The notes beneath the pieces were generated by a model that did not search any database, was not told where the DNA came from, and saw nothing but the letters and a program-made list of their open reading frames with translations. Below are positions 11,332 to 23,628 of a stretch of 64,000 nucleotides of DNA, one piece after another; the stretch's first letter is position 1; the number at the start of each line of letters is the position of its first letter. Made by a program: the position numbers and the translations under genes. The stretch spans positions 74,445,840-74,509,839 of the forward strand of contig CM072812.1 in NCBI GenBank assembly GCA_037013495.1, written 5' to 3'. This DNA is from Hippophae tibetana. Taxonomy: Eukaryota; Streptophyta; Magnoliopsida; Rosales; Elaeagnaceae.

Positions 11332-13502
11332 GTATTTGTTTTTTGCTTTTTTATATGTAAGGTACATATTGTAGCATAGTTGTTTTCTATATGTTAAACA
11401 TTTAATCAATTATAATATAATTGATACTCTTAAATCTTACTCTAACATTTTTCATAAAATTTATTCTATTTTTGAGCAACTCCACTTATTTTATAACTAT
11501 AAGGCATGCATAGCCAATTTGTTTGGTTCAAAAGGTAAAAAGTGTGTACAAATAATTGACTCATGTAGGCTCAAATTAATTCTTCAAAAAGGTTGTCCTT
11601 GAAAGAACAACAATATTAAGGGTAGGACAATTCAACTAAAGAAGTTAATCCTATTGCTTTAATCATTTTTCAAGAAAAATATTTAGCATTCACCTTGATA
11701 AACTTAAAGAAAAGTTCTAGCAACCTATTATTGTTCATTAAAAGTATAGCAAAGTTCCAAGGGATTCACAACATTTTTCATAAGTTCATGCATAAAAATT
11801 ATTCTATCACTAATTTAGTTATTGTGCATGTAAGTTTTGAGAAAAAATATTATAAACTTTCATTCACTTAGGGATAGGTCAAGATTCTATCAACTTGCAT
11901 TATCATTTCTAATCTGACATTGTTTAGCTAATTTCATCATTGATGCCAAAAAAAAAAATAGAGAACATATGATTGTTTCCAAACTCATTTGTTAATCCTA
12001 ACTATCCTAAGAAATGTAATAAATAAATACTAAAAACGAAAAAATTATGCTACCAAGATCAAAATGAAAAATTTATGCTACCAATATCATACTAATCTTA
12101 AAACATACTAAATTTAATAAAGCATAAAAAAATAAAGACAGTGACATATTAACACTTCCCATATTTAATTCTTAAGTTGTCCACATTCATATATGTAATA
12201 TAAAAATAAGTAAAAATGGGTAGAAAACAAATCTGGTGGGTTGCTTCCTATAACGCGCTTGGTTTAATGTTGCTAGCTCGACAATACCTTTTTTTATTAT
12301 CCATGATCATTAAAGTTCTTGAAGTGTATGGTGTCAAACTTATGGGCTACTAGTTCATTATTTACATCCTTGCACCTTGATGGTAGTTTTTTTAAGCATA
12401 CATGACACATTCTCTCTCATACCTATCTCTTAGTTATCCTCAAGTTTTTCCTTGGTAAGAAAAAGTTATTTAAGGTTCTTTTCATACCAAGGTTCCTTCT
12501 TAATATCTTTCATAAGATATATATGGATTTATACCTTGTGGAATTTCTTCAAGTTTTCCTTTTCATGCTTCTACTTCATTGAAACCAAACCTAGTGTAGA
12601 AAGATAAAGTATGATCATTAGAAAAAAAAAAGGTTTGAATAATATCTTTGGTGCCACATTGGATTCTTTAGGGTGATGGTATTTTCCTCCTTACTAGTCT
12701 TTTCTTCGAATATATTATTTGTAAGGATTCTTTGAGGCTCTTCTAATTTCTTACCACTCTCCCAAATAATGAAATTTATGGTATATCTAGGTTTAGCATC
12801 CATTTGATAGGAAAGTTCAACAACTGCCTATGCTTTTAGTTAGTTGGCTAATTTAAGTCTCAAGATTTTTGATATCATCACTGGTTTTTTTGGTGAAATT
12901 TAACATCACAAGCAACCATAGTAGATATGAAGTCCTTTAGAGACTTACCTTGATTGGGTGGAGTAAGTTGTGACAATGAAAATGGGAAGCTAGGTATGGT
13001 GTTGAACTTCTATGCTGGATTCCTCATTGAAATTTTGTTTACCTTTTCTCTTTAAAATTTCCTATTATTTGACAAAATCTTAGTTCTCATACTAAAATTT
13101 AAAAGTATTAGTAGCAATGATATTCAATAAATCCTCAAGAAACTTACCTTTAAAGGTTGGAGTTGGTTGCGACATTGAGAATGAAACATTAGGCATAATG
13201 TTGAAATTCTCTGCAAAATTTATGTATGAATAGCTTATTTATTGATGATCTCACCATCATGTATTGTACATGTTAGAATATTGATATACCTAAGCCTGTG
13301 TATTTTAAACTCACCCATATAGTTAGTATAGTCTCAATTGTCATGTTGATGCTCAAAGTATGGTGCAGAAAATTGATTATATGTAAGGTATATTATATCC
13401 ATATGTGTATTCTCATTCTCTTCATATTCAACATTTCAAGAAAAAAATTAGTAGTCATAGATAAATAAAATAAAATAAATAAATATTATAAAAATATACT
13501 AC

Positions 13503-13505
13503 TAC

Positions 13506-13531
<26 letters not shown>
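13503..13531. repeat. (TAA)n microsatellite
   Basis: About nine TAA units close to the primer-site side of the gypsy interior. Confidence 0.92.
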
Positions 13532-13536
<5 letters not shown>

Positions 13537-13640
13537 CTAAAGAAAATCAATGAATTCTAAAAAATGAAGAAATATTTTTGAAGAACAAATAAATAAAAAC
13601 TAGTAATTATTAGAAGAATTGTTGAACCATTCTCCAATAA

Positions 13641-13653
13641 TGGTGCCAAAACT
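13641..13653 (-). promoter_or_regulatory. Decayed gypsy primer-binding region
   Basis: The minus strand reads AGTTTTGGCACCA straight after the LTR end TGTCA. Athila/Tat elements usually carry a TTTGGCGCC-type primer site here. It fixes the element's orientation and marks 13654-15908 as the 5' LTR. Confidence 0.6.
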
Positions 13654-13969
13654 TGACACAATTGAAAATATGCAAGTATACGTGATCATGTACAAGTGAT
13701 AAGTAATTTTAAAAGTAAGGGTTGTCGTAGCATAATTATTAGCTCATTCATAAATTAATTAAAAATTAGAAAAAAGAGATTTTTTATTTATTTTTTAAAT
13801 GAAAATTAAATCCATCAACTAAAGACTAATAAAGATAAAAATAAAATATAAATATTATGATAAATATTCAAATAAAACAACGATTTTAGGATCATTCTTC
13901 ACCATTAAAATGTATTCCAAACCAAGAAAATCATTACCTAATCTCATATTCTCTGATTATACCAACTTA

Positions 13970-14828
13970 TCCCATGTTTGGTTGATTGGAATGGAATGGA
14001 ATCAGAATTGATTCCTTCTAATTTTATGCTTAGTTAGGTTGAAAAATAGGAATTGAATCGAATCGTTTTCTAAAAGATAAGGAATCATAATTCCTTCTCC
14101 TTTCTTAAAGAATCACGGTTCCATTCTCATCTCAATTTTATTTTTCCAATTTTACTCCAACAAAAAATATAACCCATACCCAAAGCTCTAAACTTTAAAC
14201 CCTAAATCACAAATCCTAAATCTTAAAACCCTAAATCCTATTTAGAAAAATAATAATTTTAATCCTAAACCTTAACCTATAAATATAACCCTAAACCCTA
14301 AACCCTCTACCCTAAATCCCAAATCCTAAACCCTATGTGAAAAATAATAATTTTAACCCAAAATCTTAACCCATAAATATAATCCTAAAACCTAAACCCC
14401 AAATCTTAAATCCCAAAACCTTAAACCTTAACAAACAAATATAACCTTAAACCCAAAACCCCAAATCCCAAAACCCTAAATTCAAATCCCAAACCTCAAA
14501 ACCCTAAACCCTATTTAGAATAATTTTAATTTTAATAATATATTTTATTTTTAAGTAATAATTATTTAGAAAAATAATACTTTAAATAATGTATTTTTCT
14601 TAAGAAAAATAATAATTAAATGATATTATTTAAACTTTACTGAATATAGGGGTATTAAGGTAATATACAGTGTTTTACATTTCATTCCAGTTATAAAACC
14701 AAACACTATAATACTGATTCTTTTTTTTATTTTAGTGGTCAAACCAAATAAAAATATTTCCATTTCATTTCATTCTCATTCTCATTCCCATTCACATTCT
14801 TATTTCATTTCGTGAACTAAACGCCACC
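13970..14828. mobile_element. PIF/Harbinger-type MITE or non-autonomous element
   Basis: An 859-bp insertion in the gypsy LTR, flanked by TTA at 13967-13969 and 14829-14831; the partner LTR keeps a single TTA at the empty site (near 9630). Ends are imperfect inverted repeats: TCCCATGTTTGGTTGATTGG on the left, and the reverse complement of the right end reads GGTGGCGTTTAGTTCACG. A TTA duplication and a GTTTGGTT-type end are typical of PIF/Harbinger elements. No transposase frame is present, so it would need help in trans. The middle is filled with telomere-like repeats. A truncated relative lies at 36280-36475. Confidence 0.8.
14161..14515 (+). repeat. Degenerate telomere-like (CCCTAAA)n block
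   Basis: Many near copies of CCCTAAA, CCTAAAT and CCCAAAT, interrupted by AATAATAATTTTAA spacers that recur about every 110 bases. The plant telomere unit is CCCTAAA. The block sits entirely inside the Harbinger-type element, so it probably arose by slippage or was carried along, not as a chromosome-fusion scar. Confidence 0.8.
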
Positions 14829-15296
14829 TTAGAGAAATTCATAAGCATGAAAATCTCAATCTCTTATTACCTATTTGTTGAATAAAACAAGCTCTTAATC
14901 CAAACTCTTTCTAATATACAATTTAGAATAAGCTCTTTAAATTTAATCCATAAAAAGTATTCCATTTTAAGAAGCAAATTAGATCAAGATTGAACAAGCA
15001 AATTTGGTTTTATTATCTTGAGTACTAATTATCATCGCAAGCAATTTATCAGTAATTATTTAAATTGATCAAGTGATTACATATCCAATCAACTAAATTG
15101 ATTAATGATATATTAATTTGATTATTTTATTGTACACTTACACAATCAAGAAAATTCATATAAAAATTAAATAGAATATTATAAATCCTATTAAATATTG
15201 TAATCCATATCTAGGGCTTTGAAATCACCCACAAAAAAAATATAAAATTAGCTACTCATAGAAAATAATAAATTAAAAATATTGATCTTCAATTCT

Positions 15297-15475
15297 TTTA
15301 ATTTTCTCTTGAATTTTTTTCTTAATTCTTACCTATATCGTTAATTCTATATTTTTTATAATTTTTTTCTTAATTTTCGTGCACTTTAATTTTCTCTTGA
15401 ATTTTTTTCTTAATTCTTACCTATATCGTTAATTCTATATTTTTTTATAATTTTTTTCTTAATTTTCGTGCACTT
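15297..15475. repeat. 88-bp tandem duplication
   Basis: Two near-identical head-to-tail units, each with AATTTTCTCTTGAATTTTT and ending TTTTCGTGCACTTT. They differ by about one base in a T run, so the duplication is recent relative to the LTR that contains it. Confidence 0.9.
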
Positions 15476-16117
15476 TTAAAACTTGTTTTTATTTTATAAA
15501 GTGTTGTTTGAATATTTATATTGAAAAATTGATATTTTTTAGAGTTGGAATACTAAAATTAGTTATAAAGAAAATTACACCTCCAAATAGCTAAAGCAAA
15601 AGGTGACACATAGCAAATAGGAAGTAAATAGTGATAATTGATTTATGTACGAGTGTGCCAATGTAGGTGACGTATTGAAAGTTAAATTTGTTTGCTAATA
15701 ACATCCACAATTATTTTTAAGAATATCTATGTATTAAATAAAAATCATAAAAAAATATATAGAAATCTCATAAAAATATGGAAGTTTGAGATTTTTTTCA
15801 ATAAATATAAAATAAATAATATTAACTCATTATAATAATAAAATTTATATATAAATATAAATGAATTAATATATGATAATTTGTATAAAATACACATTTG
15901 TGTACTCATTTTTTATATAGTGAAAGTTGAAAGTGAAAGTCACTTGGATTAGGCACATTATTGAATCACATTGAAAAATTATTATGTTACTTATTTTATT
16001 TATTTTATTATTATTTTTTATATTTGTTTAATTGTGTCATTTTAATCACACAAGTGGGAAAGATTAAATTTTTTGATTCCTTTATTGCTTTAAAATTAGT
16101 ACTTTCCTAATAAAACT

Positions 16118-16795
16118 AGTAACAGAGCATTGGTTGGTTAGTACTAAATTTCTATGTGATTTAAGATGGAAGGTGACTACAATTCAAAGATGAAATTGAA
16201 ATGAGATAATTATTATATTTGGAAACCCATGATGGAAGATTTTTTATAATAAAGGTTTATATAAGCCAATAAAAGGTGATAAAGTAAAGCAAGGTGGTAA
16301 GATTGATGATTATGATTGGGTTATAAAGCATAGAAAATGTGTTTTGTTCATTAGAAGATGTTCTGATCATAGTGTGTTTCACAATATTTTTAAAGAAACC
16401 AAATTCGATGTGTTGGAAGAAATTAGAGACTTAATATGATTATCAAAATGCTTAAAACAAAGCACTATTGATTAAGAAGCTTGTGAATTTGAAGTAAAGA
16501 AAAGGTTGTAGCATCAACGAGCACTTCAATTATTTTAAAGGTTATATGAACCAATTATTAGGTATGGATATTACCCTTGATAATGAGTTACAAGTATTTC
16601 ATGTTAGACGGTTGGAGGACATAGGTGGTATCAATTTGCAACTCTACACCTGACAAAAAATTGACTATTGATCTTGTTCAAGGAAAACTGCTTAATGAAG
16701 ATGCTATAAGAAAAGATTTAGGGTAATCTTCTAACAATGGACCACTTGTGATTGAGAAAAAAGAGACACAAGATCACAACCAGAAATATTCGATT
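16118..16795 (+). pseudogene. gag: Ty1/copia gag remnant, plus strand
   Basis: From an ATG at 16165 the plus strand shows the copia gag N-terminal block: Y-Y-I-W-K-P-M-M-E-D-F-L near 16210-16245, then L-Y-K-P-I-K-G, an R-R-C-S-D-H-S-V-F-H-N stretch near 16350, and downstream pieces resembling the L-N-E-E-conserved tail. A decayed primer-site-like AACAGAGCATTGG lies at 16120-16132, just upstream. It is broken in several places. No pol in this orientation follows; the next coding text is on the other strand. Confidence 0.72.
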
Positions 16796-16799
16796 AGAA

Positions 16800-17158
16800 A
16801 TATTGATTTAAAATAATGAAATTCCATTAATCAATTTCTTTTCTTATGTTATCAAATTATGACCAATACAAGCCAATCAAAACATCGCTCATTGGTCAAA
16901 TAACTACATAAATTATCAGAATTTATTTATCAACTACGAACTAGTTTATTGAATGTCTAGCTATACAATGTTCTTGTCTTCTATGAGAGTCTCACTCATA
17001 AGAAAAACATACCGTGATAATCAATTGGATATAATATTGTTAGAATTAAGGATATGTTTATAAAACAAACGTTTCATTTATATAACTAATGTAATGTCAT
17101 TACATTCACTAACTTCCACTCAACTAAGATACCTGCTTAAATAAGGGAAATTCCAATA
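16800..17158 (-). repeat. Probable LTR start of the minus-strand copia at 17159-19660
   Basis: Immediately left of a purine-rich tract (minus strand GAGCAAGTGGGAT at 17161-17173) the minus strand opens TTGGAATTTCCC, the kind of LTR start found after a polypurine tract in SIRE/Tork-type copia elements. The left limit near 16800 is approximate, and no partner LTR was identified. Confidence 0.5.
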
Positions 17159-19660
17159 AAATCCCACTTGCTCATTTAAAGCAAGTATCATACACTGTGG
17201 ATCCACCCATCCACTTCATATGTCCCTTAAATACCTTTGAGGTCAAGGACTTGGTGAACGAATCTACTAAATTATTTTTTATGCAATCTTAGTGACTTCA
17301 ACTTCCTTACATGGGTATGATTTCTCTAATAAAATGATATTTCCTCTCAATATGTTTTTTCATTGTGGTTTATTTTTTCTTTTGACTGTGTTATTGCCCC
17401 AATACTATCACAATATAGAATAATGGATCACTTTGCACTAGAAACCACCTCTAAGTCTAATAGGAATTTCCTTAACCATACGACTTCAATTGTTTCCTAC
17501 TATAAAGTATTTTATCTCAACATTGGAGTTTGGGTTACAAAAGTTTTTCACAATTTTCCAATAGAAAACTATGATACCTAAAGTGAACTACCTAGAAGTT
17601 TACTTTCTTGAATCTTTATTTTCCATAAAAATATGAATATATATAGCCTATGGGTTACCAGTCATCATAAGTGTATATTAGCATATAATCTCTCATTCTC
17701 CTAAGGTACTTGAGTATATGCTTCACAAAAACCCAATGTTTCTCACCTAGATTCAACTGGTATCTACTAACTATGCCTATAGTAAAGAAAATATCTTACC
17801 ACGTGCACAACATATCATACATGAGGCTTTTAATTATGCTAGCACAGGGAATCTTCCTCATTCTTTCCACTTCTTGAGGAGTCTGTAGTGACTTCTCTTT
17901 GGAAAGTTATACTCCATGATTGAAAGGTAAGAAACATGTCTTGTAGGTGGCATGCAAAAGTGCAATCATTCTATTCTTGAGATCTCACACTAGCTTGATT
18001 CTAAGAATGTAACTTTCTTCTCTAAGGTCCTTTGTCTCAAATTATTTTTCTAACCAATTTTTTATGCTTGTTAACAAGCTTACATCATTTTCAATGAGAA
18101 GAATATCATTCATATAAAGAACTAGAAAAATAATGACATTCCAATTTTTTCTCTTATACACACAAGGTTTATCTATATTTTGGTTAAATGAAAAATACAT
18201 GATCACCTAACCAAATATTTGATTCCATGACTTAGATGCTTGCTTAAGTCAATAAATGGTCCTCTTAAGCTTACATGTCTTCTACTCTTGTCCCTTTACC
18301 ACAAAGTCATTTGGCTATTTCATACATACATCTTCTTCTAGATATCCATTTAGGAAAGTCATCTTGACATCTATTTGTTAATTCTCGTAATCATTAAGAA
18401 AAGATATGGCTAAAACAATACTTATGGATTTTAGCATAGTCAAATATGAGAATATCTTCTTATAGTCTATATGATTTCCTTGGGTAAAATAACGTGCCAC
18501 TAGCATTGCCTTGAAGGTTTCTACCTTTTTATCTGTTCCTTTCTTTCTCTTGTAGATCCATTTGCATCAAATGTGTTTCACCCCTTTGGGTGCCTCTACA
18601 AGTCTCTAAGTGCCATTGGAGTACATAGATTCCATTTCTCATTCATCTCAATCTATTTTGGTGCATCAACATTATCCATTGCCTCATTATAACTTATGGG
18701 GTTCTCATAATGTTCCATTGGTACAACTTAAATGTTTTCTCCCAAAAACATGTAACACTCAATTTCTCTCATAACATTTTCATTAGGATGAGGTGCCAAC
18801 TGTTATATTGTAGGGGAAATATTCTATACTTCAACTTGTATAGGTTTATTCTCCTATAGTGGCACATGATGGGCATTCCCCTCTTAGGCTTATAATTCTT
18901 CATAAAATCATGTTAACAATTTATAGCATGTGTTACCATAAACGCTTTATTTTTAACAGGATCATTGAACAAAACACCTTTTCTTCCTTTAGGGTATCCC
19001 ATAAAGATGCATACTTTCGTACGAGATTCCATATTTTCTTCAGCCTTCTCTTTCAACATGTGTTGGAAAACCCTATATACGTACATGATTGTAGTTAGGC
19101 TTATGTCTATTCCATGATTCTAATTGAGCCCAATGATAGATTTGGAAGGAATCAAGTTCAAAATGTACGTAGTGACTTTTAGTGTCAATCCCTAAAAAGT
19201 AGTTAGTTTTGAATAACTCAATATAAACCTTTCCATGTCCAAAAAAGTTCTATTTCTTCTTCCTTTAATTAATCCATTGTATCGAGGGTTGATGTATGCA
19301 AATAACTGGGACATAATCCATATGTTTTGAGATAATCCAAGAATATCCTTGATATATACTCATCATCTCAATCTAATCAAATTTGTTTGATCTATCTACC
19401 TAATTCGTTATCCACCTTAGCCTTTTACACTTTTAACTTATCAAAGGATTCTAACTTATGGTGTATGAAATAGATATAACCAAATCTAGAGTAGTCGATA
19501 ATGAAGATTATGAAATACACGTAACCTCCACGTGCCTAGACATTAACTAGACTACATATCCATATGTACCAATATGAATGGCCTATCCACTGAGTTATCC
19601 TTGGATGGAAAAGGATATTTGCATGGTTATATTACCCTTCTAACATGACTCACAAGGTGG
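17159..19660 (-). mobile_element. pol: Ty1/copia pol remnant, minus strand
   Basis: Reading leftward: integrase C-terminal text near 19050-18900 (M-G-Y-P-K-G-R-K-G block), a W-I-C-K-K-like and Y-A-K-I linker, then RT between about 18600 and 18050 with F-L-N-G-Y-L-E-E-D-V-Y, L-K-Q-A-S-K-S-W and Y-M-N-D-I-L-L near 18110. An RNase H tail with K-H-I-E-R-K-Y-H-F-I-R-E lies at about 17370-17320. This order (integrase before RT) is diagnostic of Ty1/copia. The element has many breaks and is not functional. The polypurine tract at 17161-17173 marks its 3' end. Confidence 0.8.
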
Positions 19661-19799
19661 TAATGGATGAGTATCTAAACTATACTAAAATTATAATAGA
19701 GCACTAAATACGAAGAAGTATTTAAACTATACTGAAATTAGAATAAATGATGAATATTTTCATTTATTTGCATGCACTATTATTATATTCTTTAAATAA

Positions 19800-20240
19800 A
19801 TTGTTGTAAAATCCATAATTATTCATGTCTACTTAAATCTTAGTATATCAGTGTATATACATAAGGATTGCTTTTAAGTGAAATAATCAAAGTAGTATGT
19901 GATGCTTAATTAAAGTTTACAAATGGATATTTAATTATGTCACTAGTACATCTCATATATCATTTGGAATGAATTGATATTAAACAGACTATATCAAACA
20001 TATTAGAAATACCATTAATATTTGTTTACGCATAGATATTTTTACATGTCACTCTATGATCATATGTGAGAGGATTTTAATCTTGAATGATTTAATTGGT
20101 CCCTTACTGTAGTACCTTAGTGTTTGAGTTAATCGACAATGCTAGTGGGCTTAGATGCCTTCTAGCTTGGTATCTTGATATTCATGATGGATTGTGGGTT
20201 ATCTCACAAGATGTGGAATATTCTCCATCTATTTGTAGAT
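19800..20240 (+). repeat. LTR-like fragment of a copia family
   Basis: Similar to 55500-55690: both contain an ATATCAAA(C/T)ATATTAGAAA phrase, then a TTAATATTT and TCACTCTATGATCAT / TCACACTATGATTAT block, and a TTAATCTTGA(A/G)TGATTTA stretch. Two dispersed copies of a non-coding block next to copia fragments suggest LTR sequence. Orientation is inferred from the shared reading direction; ends are not resolved. Confidence 0.45.
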
Positions 20241-22359
20241 GTTAAATAGAATTTTTCATGTTTAACTATCGAAAGCTTGAATAACTGTGTATAATATCTA
20301 TAATATAATTATAAATACTTATTCATATGCAGGTACTCAAGAAAAAGATGTAATAGATGAGATAAAACAAACTTAATAACCCAAGTCATATTACGAATTG
20401 GATGCGAAGGATTGAGTTGCATCTAATAGTTATATCAATGGATTACTCATATACATAATGTTAGATAAATATGTAGTTGATAGTTCAGTCTCAGATTTAT
20501 AGTGGAGTAAAAATAAAATTAATAAAAATTGATAATTAATTACAAAGTTAATTAATATATTAATATTTTTATTTAAACTTGAAATCATAATTCTATCGGT
20601 CCCCAAATCTTTTCCATAATAACTATTGAACGATATTTCTTCCAAGATAAATATAAATAATTAATTTAAAATTAATTATTCAAATGTTTAAAATACATGT
20701 ATACTTATAAGGAAAATTTATAAAGAACATAAATGTCAAATAAATATATAAGGATAAAATAATAACTTGAATGGCCATTTAATCCATGTAATTAATTAAA
20801 TACTATTTAGTTTGATTAAATAATTATTTAAAATAATTAAGAATATTAAAATTTAAATTTAAATATTTAATAGACATTGAAATACATGTAAGACAAGTAA
20901 GGATATTTTAGTAAATATCAAACTAGATTTGATATATGGATTTGTATTACAATTTAATTGGATTAAGTTGTAACATAAAAAATAAGAGTGGGATAATATT
21001 AGTGTAAAAATATAATGATCACATGCACAATTTAATTGTGTTTACTTAGAGATGATTTAGGAGTTCTACTTCAAATCAAACAAGAACAAATGGAGTCATT
21101 TAAATACACCATAACTCCCCTCGTAACCGGCATGTTGGTTAAATTTATTGAGAAAAATTTACCATTTAATTGATAGAATTTTATTAGATAAAATTTAACC
21201 TAAAATTATACAATTTAAGAAAATTGTTTTTGAATTAAGATTGTTCTTGAATAACAATACTATTCACACAAAAGGGATTTAGGTTGAAAAACTTGAATAA
21301 ATATCATCCTTCTTCGGAGAGCAAATTTGAATGTCATAAAGCTCCACAATTATTGATATGCTCCAAAGGTAATTCATAATATTCCTTTCCTTTTCCGGAT
21401 TCCTCCCAACTTTTTGACTCCCATTTGTACGCTAAAGCATTTACATGGTGGCTGCGATTTGCGTGAGTAGGTGACCACAATCTCCCTCGGTGTTCTTTTT
21501 ATTTATTTTTTTCTGTTCAAAATCATAATTTGGTGCATAAATATTGAAATTTTACTCTCATATCTCTTAGGAAGAGTTAATGAACATGTCCAAAGTCTCT
21601 TTTATGTTTATATATTTAGTTACTTATTAGTACGTGAATATATATATATTATCTTTGTTTAATTCTATAAATTTAACATTATATGATTAAAAAAACAAAA
21701 GCAAAAAATATAAGATAACTATTAGAAATGCAAGTGTCTTAGGTTGTTCAGTAATCATCAACGCGTAAGAACCTCACGTGGATATATCGAGATCTTGAAT
21801 ATTATGAATTTCAACCAGATTCAAATATGAATAAATTATGTTTTTTTTTAATTTTTATTTCTTATTTTTTTGTAAAAAATTTCTTTGGGTTAATTTTTTT
21901 TGGATGAAAACACTAAATTTATTTGAATTTTATAGCAGAAGTTGGTAAATGTTTGATGAGAAAAATGTCCAAGAAAAAAAATATAAAATGCTTAAAATGA
22001 TAATAATAAATAAAAATCACTAAGGTATCCAAAAATGTAATAATAAAATGATTAAAATGCACTAATTTAAAATAAGGTGATAAATATCTTTTATTTATGA
22101 AAGTAAAGTGATTAGTTCCATTTTTTTCCAAAGTTTTTATTTGAAATTTTAAATTAAAATTTTTTCCATTATATTTAAAAAATATAAAATATAATTGAAA
22201 TACGAAGTATGCATTTGCAAGCTCACAAAACTAATCTTAAAAAAAATTAAAAAATAAAACTAACTACAATAACTAACAATAAATAAATATATATATATAT
22301 ATATATATTTGAACAAACCATGCAAGCATGCATATAACATGTCTAACATAAGGAATTCT
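20241..22359. other. AT-rich spacer, no gene recognised
   Basis: Several frames of 60-70 codons exist (20430-20645, 21471-21662, 21919-22131) but their composition is dominated by Ile, Leu, Phe, Tyr and Asn, as expected of AT-rich noise. An (AT)n tract lies at 22286-22308. The stretch near 21060-21140 is closer to average base composition, but I recognise nothing in it. Confidence 0.45.
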
Positions 22360-22880
22360 CAAGCAGGAGGGCTTCAAAAGCAACCTGGTTGATTTTAACT
22401 AACACGCAAAAATTCTGGGTACAAATTAGAACATTGCCCTTTCTTGAAGGTAAAGCCTAAATCTTCGTACTCCTTCATTTGGAAATGCGGCAAAAATATG
22501 ATTTGTTGAATGGTATTTTATTCGAAATTGGTGACGGAATCACAATCAATATTTAGAATGATCCTTGGATTCCTGGTTTACCAAAACCCCGAATGCATAT
22601 CTCTCTTAATCAGCCAAGGAACTTTGAATTAGTAGTTGATCTATGTCAAGGCACAGACATTAGAAGCTAGAATACGAATTCATTAACAAAAATGTTTGGG
22701 TTGAGTATTGTCTGGTTGGTTCAAAAACTCACAAGTCCAACTGTACAACTGAGAGACAAAATAGAATGGCTTGGGATTGGCACTGGTAAATTCTCAATGA
22801 ATGGATGTCTACAACATTGTTATCAAACAATGTGGCATACCAAATCAACAAGGGTTCAGGAACAAATTGTGGAAAGCTAA
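22360..22880 (+). pseudogene. LINE ORF2 C-terminal remnant
   Basis: The plus-strand text matches the C-terminal third of plant L1-type reverse transcriptases. Recognisable patches are I-G-D-G-I-T-I-N-I followed by N-D-P-W-I-P-G-L-P at about 22526-22588, and D-I-R-S-W-N-T-N-S-L near 22656-22690. An open stretch (22692-22880) covers the zinc-binding reverse transcriptase region with a D-K-I-E-W-L-G block that corresponds to the usual D-x-x-x-W-x-x-x-x-x-G-x-F. The frame changes upstream of 22692, and a stop lies between the W-N-T-N-S block and the preceding serine-rich text, so the copy is dead. The RT core is absent, as expected for a 5'-truncated LINE. The A-run at 22938-22950 could be the tail. 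Confidence 0.72.
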
Positions 22881-23628
22881 ACTGCATGAAAGACATAAAA
22901 TACTACTATGAAAATGCTAAAAGGTACCCTATGCACCAAAAAAAAAAATAATTAAGAAGATTCTTTATAGTTTTTTATAGTTTTCTTATTTTTAAGATTT
23001 TGTAATACATATTATTAGAAGAGCTTAAAATATGATTAATGGTTGTTATCGACATTGCAGAACTTTGCTGTCTTATAAATTAAACTTTAATTGAACCTAG
23101 CAAGATGGGCATAGCCAAAGATGGTTTTGCAATGTTTGAGAAGATTAAGACAACATTGTTGCCATTTTCTCGCGAGAGAGGAGAAGAAGATGACAAGAAA
23201 AGAAAAAAAACAGAAAATATACTAGAAGATTAAGTTTAAGTGGGGCACTTTTGCTGATGTCGGGCCTAGTTGAAGACGAGACAACCATCGGGATTTGAGT
23301 GTATTTTGGAAGGGTAATGGTGATCTAGATGGGTGTTTTGAATTGTATAGTAATCATTTCTTTTTTATTGTCATCATATATTTAATTTAAAATATTAATC
23401 ACTTTTTTTAAATACTATATTTTAGTATTTTTTGTTATATTTTTTGACAATTAAGTCATTACTTATCAATTTTGTTTTTTGAATTTTTTGGAAAAAATTA
23501 AGTTGTATCGAATTGAAACATATTAGTAATGGATTGTTATATGTTTAAAGAGAAAAATGTCTCAAAAAAATTAAAAGAAATTAAAAAAAGTTATTAAATT
23601 CATTAAATTTGACTTAAAATGACTAAAG
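22881..23628. other. Spacer between LINE and gypsy LTR
   Basis: AT-rich with a brief GC-richer part at 23160-23340 containing the palindrome CTCGCGAG at 23169. No coding frame or repeat end was identified. Confidence 0.4.

Larger units (their letters stand above)
10701..13640 (-). other. Interior of the gypsy element, decayed
   Basis: Mostly AT-rich and non-coding by eye. At 12233-12290 the phrase GGTGGGTTGCTTCCTATAAC resembles the conserved block after gag in Athila/Tat-type elements. Around 12900-13215 two similar blocks about 200 bases apart (each with CTTACCTT followed by a GTGACAATGA / GCGACATTGA phrase) look like an internal duplication. A 61-codon minus frame at 12618-12803 has no recognisable domain. 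It also contains a (TTA)n tract and a (TAA)n tract. Confidence 0.5.
9299..15908 (-). mobile_element. Ty3/gypsy element (Athila/Tat-like), two LTRs, internally decayed
   Basis: Two long direct repeats, 9299-10700 (1402 bp) and 13654-15908 (1396 bp once the inserted Harbinger element is subtracted), bound a 2.95-kb interior. Beside the right LTR the minus strand reads AGTTTTGGCACC, a decayed form of the TTTGGCGCC-type primer region of Athila/Tat elements, so the element reads leftward. The LTR ends read TGACACAATTG on the plus strand. In the stretch compared by eye about 15% of LTR positions differ, so it is old. No RT or integrase was seen, and it is broken in many places. Confidence 0.75.
13654..15908 (-). 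repeat. 5' LTR of the gypsy element, carrying a DNA-element insertion
   Basis: Homologous to 9299-10700. Removing 13970-14828 plus one TTA leaves 1396 bases, almost the length of the partner. The outer right end is uncertain by about 10 bases. An 88-bp tandem duplication lies inside at 15297-15475 and is absent from the partner LTR. Confidence 0.76.

Noticed and set aside
14161-14515. Telomere-like repeats as a chromosome-end fusion relic
   Set aside because: The repeats are degenerate, single-orientation and confined within the ends of a Harbinger-type insertion.
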